Shown here: one piece after another, positions 1 to 12,998 of the stretch
Layout of the letters: every line of letters begins with the position of its first letter
Position numbering within the stretch: the first letter of the stretch is position 1
Source: Archilochus colubris
Lineage: Eukaryota; Chordata; Aves; Apodiformes; Trochilidae
Length of the DNA stretch: 64,000 bases
Direction of reading: 5' to 3'
Assembly: GCA_023079485.1 (NCBI GenBank)
Contig: CM041090.1
Coordinates: forward strand, 8,802,519 to 8,866,518
Translations under genes and position numbers: made by a program
The notes under the pieces: model-generated
The model's input: only the letters and a program-made list of their open reading frames with translations
Database searches by the model: none
Told to the model about the DNA's origin: nothing

Positions 1-345
1 GAAATACCCTTAGGATCATCCAACCCTAAACCTAACACTGCCCCATCCACCAGTAAAGCCTGGCCCTAAGCACCACAGCAACTTTTTCAAATACCTGCAG
101 GGAGGGCGACTGAGCTGCTTCCCTGGGCTGCCTCTGCCAGTGCTTGACAGCCCCTGTGGTGAAGAAATTTTTCTTAATATCCAATCTCATCCAGTCAGTT
201 ATTACTTGGGAGAAGAGACCAACCCCCACCTTGCTCCAGCCTCCTTTCAGATAGTTCTAGAGAGCAATAAAGTGTCCTCTCAGCCTTCTTTTCTCCCAAG
301 GCTTGTGCTCTAAATGCTTCACCAGATTCACTGCTCTTGTTTGAG
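1..345 (-). mobile_element. CR1 LINE 3' fragment, old, cut by the window edge
   Basis: The minus strand encodes a degraded version of the CR1 reverse transcriptase C-terminal tail. Recognisable pieces are GVGLFSQ, RLDIKKNFF, a tryptophan where the family has HWN, and SPSLQVF, in the same order as in the better copy at 2896-3866. The plus strand shows the usual complementary landmarks, such as the overlapping CCTAAGCACC and TCCCTGGGC-type boxes. The 3' end would lie just before position 1. Divergence is high and the frame is broken, so this is a fossil copy. Confidence 0.75.
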
Positions 346-2895
346 TCTGAATGGCTTCTCTTAAATCGTAGTTACAATAAAATAAAATACTGGGATAAGT
401 CAAATGGTGTATGTAGAGTTTGAGCATTAATAATACCTCATTTGTACAAAACAGGAAAAAGACCAAGCCATTCAGGGTACTTAGGCTGAAACACCTGTAC
501 AAGGCAGAAAGCAATGAATGACTTGTAGCTCAGTACAGTATCTATTTTGTGTCTTTTATTTTTTTCAGAGTTAATACTTAGGTTCTTGGTTTTGTTGAAA
601 GCGGGGATGTTGGACACAAAACTATTAAGGAATTGTTATATAAAAGACATTAGATCCAGTTTTCTGCTCAAGCTCCCATAAATCTCTTTATATTCTGACA
701 GATTTACTAGGACTGTTCATATAATAAGTAAAGCAGTACCAAGTGTCCCTGGCTTATTTTCTGTGAAAGAAGTATCAATGTATACAAGTCAATAGGCATT
801 ACTCATGTTATTGGTTATAAAAGCCGGATGATAGTTTGGCTCAGGGTGTCTGAAATGTCAGTAGTTCATCTCTGGCTTTTGGCATCCTTTAATTTTCCCA
901 ATGCTTTGTTGACATACATCTGCACACACAGCCTTTAATAAAATAGGGAACCTTGCTGGAAGTGAAGCTTTGTGACTGTGACAAGTAGACTAAACAGTGA
1001 AGGTGATTACATCTTAAGAATTCATATTAGATTTCAAAGTGCTTTACTTCAGAGAAATGTTATTGAGTTCTCTTTGGTATCATATATGAAAGATATAATA
1101 ACATACAGTAATATTTCTAGGCATAATTCTTTTCTTACTATAGTTCTCATTTGTTTTCCTTCTCCAGAACAAACAAGTCTGTTTAAACATGTGGTCAGTA
1201 TTTCTCTGGATACTTCTTTGTTGTAGGTTAAGTTTTGTAGATTGTTTCCATGATGTAGCTACATTTACTGTGAAGTGGTAACAAGTGGTTTCTTTGTCAG
1301 AATTAGGTAAGTGTGTTTGAGATAGTTCAAGTACACAAAGAAATCTTTCATACTTTAAGGGCTTCTTAGTCTGTCTTTACTACTTAAATCAGTGTTAGAA
1401 AACCTGATACAGTAGGTCCATGCTTGCAATAGGAATTCAAATAAGTATTTATGATTGAAATTTTCCTGCATTTTTCCTGATTAGGCCTTTTATTGTGTTA
1501 CTGGCAATTATGAATGTAACAGAAAACCAATGAAGTTCATTAGTGTGGCCTGTGCCTGGGAGAAAATTTATAAAATAATTCAACAAACTTTAGAACACGT
1601 CAGGGATTTCTTAGCACAGCAAAAATACATTCTTCTAGGATAAAAGTGCAGTTTTCTGATTACATATAGTAAGTGAAAAAATTTGATCTTTACATTTTCT
1701 TTATGAAAATAAATTGATTATGAGCTGGCTCTTGTCACAGTAACCACTGGACAGGAATATTAAGCTCGTCCTATATGTGAAGTTTGAGTTTTGTGTGATT
1801 TAAAAATTACCATTAGTTGAGCTTTGTTCACTTGTACATTTAGATGTGTCTGCTTGCTTCCCATGCTGTCTTGCCTAGTCAGGCAGCAGAAACCAGAGCT
1901 GGGTTTTTGAGGCACTATTGTATCACTAAACTGAGCTCAGCACACATGTGCTGGATGCAGAGTAATTTTCTCATGCAAATTAATGTTTGCATATGTAGCT
2001 ACTGCTTCTAGCATAGAAATGTGGAGGTTTGCTTTCACAAGAGGAAAATGTCCATTCTGTATACCTAACAAATTAGATGTGTAGATCTAATCATCTGAAA
2101 AGAGCTTAATGCATGACTGGATGAGATGTTGCAAGGTAGCTGTAGCCCCCAGAGCTGGCTGACTGCAGAAAAAAGCCACTGAAAGAGCAAAACCAGGATA
2201 TATGTTCCTTTGTTTCTGTTTGCCAAGTTGCCATTTTGCAAATCTGACTTTAAAATGTTTCATCCCTTTACTGATCATGAAATAACCAGTCTTCTGATAC
2301 ATAAGTCATATTATTGCTTAAGCAATGACTGACTCTTCATATGCTTGAATTTTGGATAAAGGAATAAACTTTTTTGCTATAGGAGTGCTGTTTGGCTGGA
2401 TATAGTTTCTGCCTACACTATTTAGATGTCTTATTACTGATCCACTTCAAGACCAACTGCTATCTACTTTTATGGGAAACAGATGGAATGTCTGGAATTT
2501 CTCTTACAAAAAGGAATCTGTATCCTGCTGAGTAATAGCAAGATGGTTGTCTTTTTTTTCCCCCCTCCTAACTGCAGATGTAAAATTCAATACCAAAGGC
2601 ATGCAAAATATTGAAGGTGATTTACTGCTAAGATTTAATACTGTGTCTTAAATTACATAGCTGTAAGGCCTGGATCTGGTGGCAGGATTAGATGTAGCTT
2701 AAACATTTGTTGGAGAAATATATTTCTAGAAGAAAGAAATAAAAGCCATAAATTCAAATCTTTTAATTGCTCCTAGCAGTAGTAGAATTTTTTGTTTTGC
2801 ATATTTATTGCTTGGTTTATGCATATGTGCTTCCTATGAATTTACCAAGTTGCATAGTGCAAATAAAATTGCAACACATTGCTGAATGTGTTTTC
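346..2895. other. AT-rich non-coding DNA, probably FSIP1 intron
   Basis: I see no exon-like reading frame, RNA gene or recognisable repeat here. Open frames are short and lack codon structure. Its position upstream of the FSIP1 exon on the same strand suggests intronic sequence, but this is inference because no upstream FSIP1 exon was found in the window. Confidence 0.4.
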
Positions 2896-3866
2896 ATAGA
2901 ATCATAGAATCATAGAACTGGCTGGGTTGGAAGGGACCTCAGAGATCATTGAGTCCAACCCTTGAACCACCGTTGCGGTTGCTAGACCATGGCACTGAGT
3001 GCCACATCCAGTCTTTTTTTAAATATCTCCAGGGACGGAGAATCCACCACTTCAGTGGGCAGCCCATTCCAATGAAGGATCACTCTTTCCGTAAAGAAAT
3101 TCTTTCTAATATCTAACCTAAACTTCCCCTGGCACAACTTAAGTCCATGCCCTCTTGTCTTGTTGAAAGTCGTTTGGTAAAAGAGCCCAACCCCCCCCTG
3201 GCTACAGCCTCCTTTCAGGTAGTTGTAGAGAGCGATGAGGTCTCCCCTGAGCCGCCTCTTCTTTAGGCTGAACAGCCCCAGCTCCCTCAGCCTCTCCTCG
3301 TAGGGTCTATGCTCGAGTCCCTTCACCAGCCTGGTTGCCCTCCTTTGGACCTGCTCCAGGACCTCGATATCCTTCCTGAACTGGGGGGCCCAGAACTGGA
3401 CACAGTACTCAAGGTGTGGCCTCACGAGGGCTGAGTACAGGGGCAGAATCGCTTCCTTGGACCTGCTGGCAATGCTGTTCCGGATACAGGCCAGGATGCC
3501 ATTGGCTTTCTTGGCCACCTGGGCACACTGCTGGCTCATGTTCAGCTTCTTGTCGATCCAGACTCCCAGGTCCTTTTCTGCCTGGCTGCTCTCCAGCCAC
3601 TCTGTCCCCAGCCTGTAGCGCTGCATGGGGTTGTTGTGGCCAAAGTGCAGGACCCGGCACTTGGCCGTGTTAAACCTCATCCCGTTGGAATCAGCCCAAC
3701 TCTCCAGTCTGTCCAGGTCCCTCTGCAGAGCCCTCCTGCCTTCTAGTTGATCAACACTCCCCCCCAGCTTAGTGTCGTCTGCGAATTTGCTGATGATGGA
3801 CTCAATCCCCTCATCTAAATCATCAATGAAGATGTTGAACAGAACTGGGCCCAACACTGATGTTGA
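2896..3866 (-). mobile_element. CR1 LINE, 5'-truncated, with an intact reverse transcriptase tail
   Basis: A chicken-repeat-1 non-LTR retrotransposon inserted in minus orientation. An uninterrupted frame of about 291 codons (3857 down to 2982) starts inside the reverse transcriptase at [14 protein letters not shown]. It contains the polymerase catalytic motif FADD (in [10 protein letters not shown]) and continues through the typical CR1 tail ([39 protein letters not shown]). It ends in a short 3' UTR and the octamer tail, tandem ATTCTATG on the minus strand at 2896-2920. The 5' end, including the endonuclease domain, is missing, which is the normal fate of CR1 copies, so it cannot move by itself. 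The unbroken frame suggests a younger insertion than the other copies in the window. Confidence 0.93.
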
Positions 3867-4739
3867 TGACAGCAGAAACTGGAGATGCTCAGAAACTTGT
3901 TGAAAGATGCAGGATTATCATATTCTTAAAGAAATACATTATTCTAAAGATTATCAGGTACTTATGAAAACAGTAAAGAGCTGAAAAAGTAGGTTCACTC
4001 AGATTACTAACAGTAATATAAATAAGCCGTGCCTATACCCTCTTCTTGTGAACTGGACATGTATCATTATTTTAAGGAGATTATAGTTTATATTTACCCA
4101 GCAAACTCCCTGACATCCTTTTCCATGGATAACATCTTATTGGTATTTTTCCCTAGTTTTCAGCCTTCTTTCAGAGGAAAAATAAGGTGGTAAGAAGAAA
4201 ATGTTGGAAATACTACTTTTAAAGAGTTCTTCAAGTCATTACTTGGAGTGAAGCAGAAATGCTGTGGTGAAACAGTGTTTACTCTGTTATTCCTATACTT
4301 GTGCTTTTTAGTTGCATGGATTTTTGAATAAAATTAATATGAACTCTGACTAGATCCCCTCCATTTGAAAAAATTAGCAAAATAATGTTATTTTCATAAT
4401 GAATTTAACTCTTAATTTACTTATTTAATAAAATATTTGGCAGGTGAAGGGGTATGATCGGTTTTTTTTACTATTACTAAAAATATTTAACACCCTTTTT
4501 ATGCTGGCAGATACCCCATTTCAAATTTGAAGTCCTAGATAGAAGCTGTTCAGCTTTTTAAAAAACATTAATGACAAATATAAGCCAGAAAAAAAGAAGA
4601 CAGATGGGCTATTGACTGTTGTTCAGAAACACACCACAGAAATAGATAGTCTATAAAGATTTACTTCAAATTCAGAAGGAAATATTCAGAAGTAGCTTAG
4701 GTTTTGGATAAGCACAGGATAAGCTTCCAGTGCTTTTTG
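3867..4739. other. Non-coding DNA between CR1 copies
   Basis: AT-rich sequence without a recognisable gene, RNA or repeat. It separates the CR1 at 2896-3866 from the tail-to-tail CR1 pair. Confidence 0.4.
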
Positions 4740-5016
4740 CGGTACGACCTTCAACAAGACAAGAGGACACAGTCTTAAGTTGTGCCAGGGGAGGTTTAGG
4801 TTAGATATTAGAAAGAATTTCTTCACGGAGAGGGTGATTAGGCTGTGGAATGGACTGCCCGGGGAGGTGGTAGATTCTCCGTCCCTGGAGACATTTAAAA
4901 AAAGACTGGATGTGGCACTCAGTGCCATGGTCTAGCAACTGCTCCGGTGGGTCAGGGGTTGGACTAGATGATCTCTGAGGTCCCTTCCAACCCGGCTAAT
5001 TCTATGATTCTATGAA
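4740..5016 (+). mobile_element. CR1 LINE 3' fragment, plus strand
   Basis: It begins at the CR1 segment reading TTCAACAAGACAAGAGG and runs through TTAGATATTAGAAAGAATTTCTT-type sequence (residues LDIRKNFF) and the box GAGGTCCCTTCCAACCC to a tandem ATTCTATG tail at about 4999-5016. It is the same subfamily as the copies at 2896 and 36656, but only the last 280 bases are present. The antisense frame here is a shadow. Confidence 0.9.
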
Positions 5017-5031
5017 TCTGTTAAAGACATA

Positions 5032-5240
5032 AAATCATAGAATAGTTTTGGTTGGAAATGACCTTTAAGATTGTGGAGTCAACTGTTAACCCACCACTAA
5101 ACCATGGCCCTAAGCACCTCGTCTACAGATCTTCTAAGTTCCTCTAGGGATGGTGACCACTTCCCTGGGCAGTCTGTCCCAGTGCCTGACAAACTTTTTG
5201 GTGAGGAATTTTTTCCTGATATCCAGTCTAAACCTCCCTC
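5032..5240 (-). mobile_element. CR1 LINE 3' fragment, minus strand, facing the previous copy
   Basis: On the plus strand it opens with the inverted tail AAATCATAGAATAG, then TTGGAAATGACCTTTAAGAT, the CCTAAGCACC box and GGTGAGGAATTTTTTCCTGATATCC, all in CR1 antisense order. It is more diverged than its partner at 4740-5016, so the two are separate insertions. Only about 15 bases separate the two 3' tails. Confidence 0.85.
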
Positions 5241-7289
5241 TATTCTGCTGTTCTATTCTTTTCCTTTCCTCTTCCCCTCTTTCTTTGCTTTCTCCACAAC
5301 AGAAATGGTCTCTTCTGCATTATTCTCAAACCATTATGATGGATGCAGCCCACTTATCCCTTAATTTTGTACAGTGTCTATCATTAGACCTGTCTCATGC
5401 TTCTGTTGTTTGCTTTAGTTTCTGTAGCTTCCCTCCTTGTTCCCTGCATGTTCCTTCTCTTGTCTTCTGCAAGAGCTTTCTCATTTCTAGTCACTGTAGA
5501 AACCAGACTTTGCAGAGAAGATAGAGGGAAGTGTAAGAAGAGAAGAATGCAAAAATAGAATCTCCTTTGAGCTCTTTTTCTTCCCTTATTGCAGAAAAGG
5601 AGGTAGAATCAGAATGGAAATGTCTTTCCCTACTTTAATTGCCTTCCTAGGCACGTTTCTCCCTAGTAGGTAAATAGCTGGGCAATCTATACCCAAGTCA
5701 AATGAGAAAATCTGATTTGTTTCCAAGCCATTAAAAAAAAATAAACGTTAGAACTCTGTTTCAGAGATTTGGGTCTTCAATGCAGCATCCAGATTGCTTA
5801 TTATAATTCAGGAATATAAAATCAATCTTTCTTTATGAAAAGTTGTTTTGTTTTTTTTTTTTGCTTTTTTTGTCTTTTTGTGCAATGGTTCTTATTAATA
5901 CTGCTCTCAAAATTTCTTGTGGCCATTCAACTGCATCCAGTTTTCTTAATTGTCATCAGCACTGGAAATCTTCATTTGAAATTATTAATGACTGCGTATT
6001 TTTGAGTGTGGTAAAAATGGAAGAAACTCCACTGAAGGAGTGAAATAAGATTGTTTAAAAGTAGAAGTTGTGATTACTAAGTCCTTCAACAAGGTATAAA
6101 AGTGTTCATATCAAATAAATTTGAGCCACTATATATAATAATTGTGGCTTTGATATTTTTTTCTATTAGATTTCTGAGAATAGTAGATTACTCTTTCTGC
6201 AGTTCTTCAAAACTAAAATCCTCTCTTCAGGTCAATGCCACATTCCATGCTTCATTAAAACACAGCACAAATCCCCATTTGGTAAAAGCTCCACTGAGGC
6301 TGCATGCACTTATTCTGCTTGTGGTCTGTAAAGCTTTTAAATTCAAGAAGCTTTTAGTTGCCATTAGTGAGACCGGATTCAAAGCCAGGTGGCAGAGATG
6401 AATAGACAATGTCTGTGAACAATGTTTTGTTGAATTCCACATCACAATACCTATCTTGATGAGATTCTTTTCTTCATGCTGAAATAAGAACTAAATAGTG
6501 TGCAGTGGATCACTGAATAATGCTTTAAGGAATATTAAAAAAAAAAAAACCCCGAAGTTTTTCTTTTGGTATCTTTTATGTTTCTTTGTTATCTAAATTC
6601 AAACTGTTTTTAATCCTTCAACCCCTGTTGTTTCTTGCATTATTGCTCTCAATGCTGCACACATGGTTATTTCTGCCCAGGTTCCCTTCAATGAGAAAGG
6701 CTTTCTCCTTTGTCACTTCCAACTTTGTGTTGTGGGGAAGTATTCCGAGTATGAACTACAGAGATTTTTTTTTTTTATTCAGAGTACTACTATGATTATT
6801 AATATAGCTGTATTTTTCCTTACTTCTCTTCAGTCTTTATCAGCATGAACCTGCAGGTGGGTACTGAATTTGGTATTTGTCCTGAGTGCTTGCCTCTGTA
6901 GAATATGGGACTCCAGGGGAGGAAATTTCCTCTTGTGTGACATCAATTAATGGTATTGTGTTGTATAGTAAGCATGAATGGCAGAAATCCAGTCAGTTAG
7001 AGGAGGCATATAACTTCAGATTCCTTTGTTGTAATTGTCAGAATAGCTTTAAGGTGGATATAAAGCTTTACTTAGTGCATAAAATTCCAACTTTTTCAAA
7101 ATTAAATATAATTTAGCTACTAATTGGAGATGGAAGGGGATATAGCCACTTTCTTGAGAGTCTAAATTTTACTTAGTCGTGGGCTTCTTGGCTTGAATAT
7201 GTATTTTCAGAGAATAGGATGAAACTGGAAAGCATTATTTACATATGTGACCTACTTTTGTTCATAGTAATTATAAAGTACAGTATGAG
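5241..7289. other. Non-coding DNA, T-rich in places
   Basis: It contains pyrimidine-rich stretches after the CR1 (5240-5500) and homopolymer runs such as 5847-5860. Frames of 60-120 codons here are hydrophobic, compositionally biased and without recognisable domains. No gene is supported. Confidence 0.4.
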
Positions 7290-8030
7290 AAGTGTTCTTG
7301 TCAAGTTTGAGGATGATGCCAAATTTTGGGGGTGTGCAACACCAATAAATATGCTTAAGGGCAGGGATGCCATCCAGAGAAACTTCAGCAAGCTGGAAGA
7401 AGGCTCCAACAGAAACCGCAAAATCGAGCAAGGGTAAATGTGAAGATCTTCACCTTGGGAAGAACTGCTGAGAAGAGCACAGACAGGCTGGGGACTCAGG
7501 GGCTGAGTCTGCACCAAAGAGTGGTGAACAAGGTGAATCAAGGTCAGGGGAATCCTGGACTGTGCACGCAGGAGCAAAGCCAGGAGAGTGAGGGAAGTGG
7601 TTAAAACCTCAGCCCAATGCTTAGTTAGACTACATCTCAATTTTTGATAAGAGCTCTGGATGTCCCAGTTCAGGAAAGGCATCACTGAACTACACAGCAC
7701 AGAGACAACTAAGGGCTGGAGCACTGGAGCTTTGTAAAGAGAGGGAGAGGTAACTTGCCTCGTTCAGCCTAGAAAAGAGGCAGCTACTGGTAGCAGCTTT
7801 CAATAGCTGTGAGAACCCAAGCTCTTTATACAAGTACATGGTAGTAGGACAAGAAACCACAGACGTAATGTGAAATGAGATTCAAACTGAATGAATGAAA
7901 GAACTTTTTTATAATGAGATCAGTCTGGTGGTGTAATACCTTGCCCAAAGAGGTTGTTCCATCTCTTTCCTTGGGGGTTTTCAAGACCCAACTAGACAAA
8001 ACCCTGAGTAATCTGGTCATAATGTTAATT
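7290..8030 (+). mobile_element. Ancient, decayed CR1-like LINE fragment
   Basis: The plus strand carries a remnant of the reverse transcriptase active-site region, translating as KFEDDAKFWG where intact CR1 has [10 protein letters not shown]. The order of blocks then matches a CR1 3' half: the column for GRDAIQRNFSKLE, CTCAGCCCAATGC, GTTCAGCCTAGAAAAGAGG near 7763, and CAAAGAGGTTGTTCCATCTC near 7948. Many stops and indels make it a fossil, older than the other copies. Both ends are approximate. Confidence 0.6.
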
Positions 8031-11000
8031 TCATCGAGAGTAAAGAAGAAAAATAGTTCTGGATATCTTGAGGAGTAGCTGAGGGCTAACAGACCACTTC
8101 TGCTAGTTAGATGAAGACAGAACCAAATTGAGAGCTCCTCTAATATTGACAAAGCTAAAATCAAAAGCAGGAGATGGGGATCTAAGTATTTATTAAATGC
8201 TAACTGAGAGAGAGAAACTCAACAACTACTTTAGTAATTGCCTTGGTTTTTTCTTTTGGACTATTCAGTTCTCCCTTTTTAGTTATTCAATGATGATGTG
8301 AATACGTTTGGTTTTCAGATTAATTCAGAAATGGAGGCTTAAGTCTTTACTTATTTGGAGGTTTAATTTCATATGAAAATAATTTTTACATGAGATTAAT
8401 TTACAGTACTTGTTACATTCTTTGCCTGTGATTTTCTTGTTGAAGACCAAGAAAACAAGAACAATTGAAGTATTGCATTTCAGCATCTTGTAGCCTAAGA
8501 CAGGGGAACTTCCCATTCAATTGTTGCCTTTCTCTCAGAAAAAAATCCTGTTATTCTAAGTTTCTCCATTTTAATTAGGGGAAGATGTATTTTAAAAGTG
8601 TCAGTCCACTCTGATTCCTCACTTTGTGCATTGTTAATTTATGAATGCATATTTGAATGCTTGCACATTTATCTCTCAGGCAGTTGCTGAGGAATGTTGC
8701 AAGTGTTTTTTAGGAAAAGGAAAAAAATTGTATGGGTATTTGAAACCTGTACTGGGTAATCTCCAGTTATAATCAGTTCTTACCTTATTTAATCTCAAAT
8801 CAAGCTTGTAAGTTGCCCTGCTATTGAGTGTAAGCCTAGGGCATTTTGAAGGTAAAGAGATTTCTAGCAAATCAGAGCCAAGTTGGATAGGAATGGCTTT
8901 CCTCACAATTCTGCATTCATGTGTTTGTCAGTTCTCTTTGGTATATGAAGATTTACCCTCTCTCTCCAACTTAAAATACTTCAAGCCCTACTGCCCTCCA
9001 TTTTGCTCGAGCTTAATGCCTGGCACTTTTAAATCACTTTTACTGCCTCTTACCACATTTAACAAAGAAACCCCAACAAAACAGCCACTAAATGTAACCC
9101 TTCACAGATGTTACCAGGGTTATAGCACAGTTGTTTTAATAAAGCACAGCAACAGCTTTCTTACAGGAAATGAGGGTAAATATCCCTTCCAGTGGAAACT
9201 ATGGGAAGAATTTAAATAGAAAGAAGATTACCCAAACTGGAATTTGTTTTGTTTTTAGGTGGAAAACCTAAAACTCATACGTTTAAAGTGCCAGGGGATC
9301 TCTCTAGCACAGATGTTAAAAACCCTGATCTTAGGTGCCATTCCACAAAAGGCTGTTCATATTATAGAATTCTTAATTTAAAAAGTCAGCCAAGTCATGG
9401 CCCAACAGTTAATAAGATACCTCTTGTACAAATTCTAAACTGAAGCAGATTCTACTTATGTCAGATCACATAGATGGTAGCTTTCTTTTCTGCAGTATTA
9501 TGTCAAGTGATCTGGAATATTTGAATTTTAATATTCCCTTTGGTACTGCCCACAAATTTGTGATATCCATCTTAAGGGAAAAAATTCCAGTATAACTTAC
9601 TCTCACTTCAACCATTTAGTCTCTTCAAGCATTTTGTAATTTTTCTCATTAGTAACAGGTGGTGGGTTAGAGCAGAAAAAGCTAAGTTATGCCTGATGTT
9701 TTAAAAAAAAGTTTAAAATAAGCTACCAAATTTTAAGCCACCTGGAGCAAGGCAGAGTGGAACATTCATTTGTTGAAATATTAATTCAGATTTTTTTATT
9801 CTATATTCCTACTAACTGGTGAGTTAAAAGGGGAACCAGTCAGGTTACAACATATTCATGAGTGCATCCACTGGCACTGTATATTCAGAGAAAAAACATT
9901 CCAGATGGGTAGAAAATTTTCTATTATCAGCATTAAGAGGCAAAACTACCCACTGCCATTTCTGCTCTCATCAGAAGGCAGATTATATTCCCTCACTAAC
10001 TCACCACCTGTTGAGATTAGCAGTAGGTGTGCTGTCCAGGCAGGAAGTGAAAGTGAAAACCCAGCATGTGGGAAAGAGGAGTTGCACCTTGCCAAACATT
10101 TTGAAGATCTTAAATTTGTGTTGCAGAGGCACCAATAGGTAGTGGTGATTGATGGTTGCACCCTGAGAGCATTTAGGAGGAGACTTGGCAGCCTAAAGTA
10201 CTTCTCTGGCAGGTGAACTGATGCTTTCTGGGATTCTTAATGTAAATTGTTGCTGAAAGCTTGAGTCATCAGATGAGCCCTGCTCTGTGCTTATCCATAT
10301 AGATTGCTGTTGCTAGAGTGCTTTCAATTTTTCACCATATAATGATGCTTCCTAAGCTATTCATAAAGTAATGAGGGGCAGAATGAGTGATGGAAATGCA
10401 CAGGTGAACAGAAAGAGCAATTTGGAGATTGATCTAGAAACTGGAATGGGTATGGTGCTTGAGAATGGTTGGAATGAGGAGGTGTAGGTTTGGTAGGTGG
10501 GTCATAGTTAAGTGTACCATGGCAAGAATTATGCTGAATAATTAATATAGTTGGAACTCCTAGTATATGGTTAAGTTATGTGACATGATTGATGTGATTT
10601 CTTGGGAACTCACATGAGTGGAATATTAGTGTAGTGGAGTATGGCCTTTCAGAAAAGCCAAAGAACTGGGAAGAAAATGTATTGAAAATTTGGGGGAACT
10701 TAGTTTTTGAACAGTCTGGTGCAGTCTGAAAGGAAAATAAGGTAAAAGAACAAGAAACTCACTTTGGAAGATGAATAAATGGATACAACATTTTTTAAGC
10801 AGTTAACAAAACAATCTAGAATCTGGTGCTATGAAGAAATTTTTAATTATATTCTGAGAAAAGTGTCATAGTTTTAACACACAATCGCTGATGACTTTTT
10901 TGGTTTTTTGTTCTTTTAGTAATGTCATAAGAAAGAAAGCAATTTGCTGGAAAGTTTCTATAGTTGTAATTTTAAATAATGAAAAATGAGCTAGGAATGG

Positions 11001-12299
11001 GTGAGTGAAAGGCAACTTGATTGATGTGACAGTGAAGTGATGGAACTCACAATGTTTAGCAAAGAAAACAAATAGAAACAGTGGATGTCAAGAAGGGGAC
11101 TCTGAGAACTAATAGAACTAAAGATCTCAGGGGAATAAAGACTGAAAGGAAAGCTTTTTAAAAAACAACAGCCCTTCCACCCCCTCTTAACTTTCAAACT
11201 CTTTTGAGAATGGAAAGGTCACAAGTGAAGGTAATCCAGTTGCAAAAAAAGGATTGGAACTCACTTGTTGACTTCAAACACACTAAGATAGCATATAAGG
11301 GTGAATATAAAAATACCCCATCAACTTTGGGATAAAATTAAAAGACTGAGGCATATATGACCTAAAATGTGCCAGACATACCAAGGAAAGCAACATAAGT
11401 GTTAGAAATTACTTGTAGTAAAAGGACCAAAACTCCACCATTCAGTAAAGATCTCTTTCAAGCCATACTTAACAGAGATTTGGTTTTCTGTCTTTGCTAA
11501 AAAATTTGTCTGCAAGTGTTGACTTTGCCATTTGTAGTACCAGTGGAGTAAAATCTCTATCCATAGTTTAAAAAAAACAAAACAGGATGGGTTCTGTACA
11601 TATAATATTTTTTTTTCAAATTATCTGTTTGATAGACCTGATCAAAATTAAATTATTGCATGAAGAAATCTGAATAATATGAGCAGTCAAAATTAAAGAT
11701 GCCTCAAAATTGCTTACTGAGAGCCTGGAGGTGGTAAAAGTAGTGCTTATATTTAAAAAATAAGGAAAGAATAAAAAAGATGCAACAGCAAACAGATTTG
11801 TCAAGCTAAACAGTGACAAGACAAAAGGATTTATTCTTTTGACAGGGTAGCAGAGGCCATTTAGATAGAAACAACAGATTGAGGTTGGGTTCAAATCTAT
11901 TTACACACGCGTGCTAGAAATATTAATGGTTCACAGTCAAACTGTCTGTGAGTGTGGCATTTGAGTTGTTTGTCCTTGGTTCTGTTTTGTTCTGAATTTT
12001 CCTTTATGATCTGGAAACTTAAATAAGCATTATGCATATTAATTTTGATAATACCAATTGACAGACCTGTCAGTGTCTTAAAAATTGAGGGTTGTATAGA
12101 ATTGGTCTAAAAGCTTAAGAAGCAGTTCAGCAAAGTGCCATGGATAAAAATAAAAGAGAAGCTGTTTAAATGAGAAGTTTCTCAGGTTTATAGCAGATCG
12201 TGACCTGCATGAATTATGTTGGAAAAAGTGAGACATGATAATTTGAAGTATAAAAATTAAGATATACTTCTGCTGGTTTGTTAGGTCTCAGAATTCTTC
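8031..12299. other. Non-coding DNA, probably FSIP1 intron
   Basis: AT-rich with no supported gene. One short protein-like frame at 10046-10138 is discussed as a finding. Parts of 10150-12000 may be further decayed LINE sequence, but I could not align them with confidence. Confidence 0.35.
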
Positions 12300-12720
12300 A
12301 TTTTGCTATGCGAACCTTGGTGAAAGAGCTGCAGACTGTTTGGTGAGGGTACAGAGGAAAGAATCAAGCAATATCTTGATGTCCAGATCACAGAACTAGA
12401 AAATACCTTAATAAATGTGAAATGGAGTGAGTTGAAAAGAATGTGAGAACTGTTGGGAGGATGTGATAACAGTCTTCAAGCTTACACTTCTGCAAAGTGG
12501 AAGGAAAGAAATTGCTTCCATAGTGGAAAACAGAAAGACCAATTGTGCTTGATCTGAAGAAGCAAAAGACCCTGAGTAGATACTGAGAAAACAATAATAA
12601 GCTGTTTTTTAAAATGTACTTTCCATCCACTAGAGGCCTGAAGAGAGGTTAGACTAAACTTTAGTTGGGAATGGCACATGGGTAGTTCAATATTTCTGAA
12701 GGGCTTGGAGTAGGAGATGT
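12300..12720 (+). repeat. Possible very old CR1/L3-like LINE remnant
   Basis: Phrases such as GATAACAGTCTTCAAG (near 12465) and the following GTGGAAGGAAAGAAATTGC resemble the conserved tail region of ancient CR1/L3 LINEs, in plus orientation. There is no 3' tail repeat and no open frame. This is a weak call based on block order only. Confidence 0.3.
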
Positions 12721-12998
12721 CTTGCAATGCTTTTTCATGTTTGTTTTTAAAATGACTGATTTTCTTTATGGGCAAAAGGAGGTATCACGGAATTTCTTGC
12801 AAGCTGAAGCCAGTTGCCCTCACAATGTGTCAGACAATGATAAAAGGGAAACCGTAGTTCTCAGAGGAATTTGTAAGACCTGGAGTGGGTTTGTCACAGA
12901 AGATTTACTCTGGGGGGGCTGCAGTTCCCTTAGATAGTCAGTACATCAATACCTGTAAAAAGATGGATGCAAACTGTTGTACATCTGAAGGCAATCCA

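Noticed and set aside
3409..3673. Two overlapping 83-85 codon frames, one on each strand
   Set aside because: Shadows of the CR1 reverse transcriptase frame at 2982-3857.
5104..5524. Overlapping plus-strand frames of 86 and 124 codons
   Set aside because: They begin in the antisense of a minus-strand CR1 and continue into pyrimidine-rich DNA. Composition is Ser/Leu/Phe-biased with no domain.
8824..9219. 131-codon plus-strand frame
   Set aside because: No recognisable domain, no splice context and ordinary composition for random AT-rich DNA. It might merit a search but cannot be supported.
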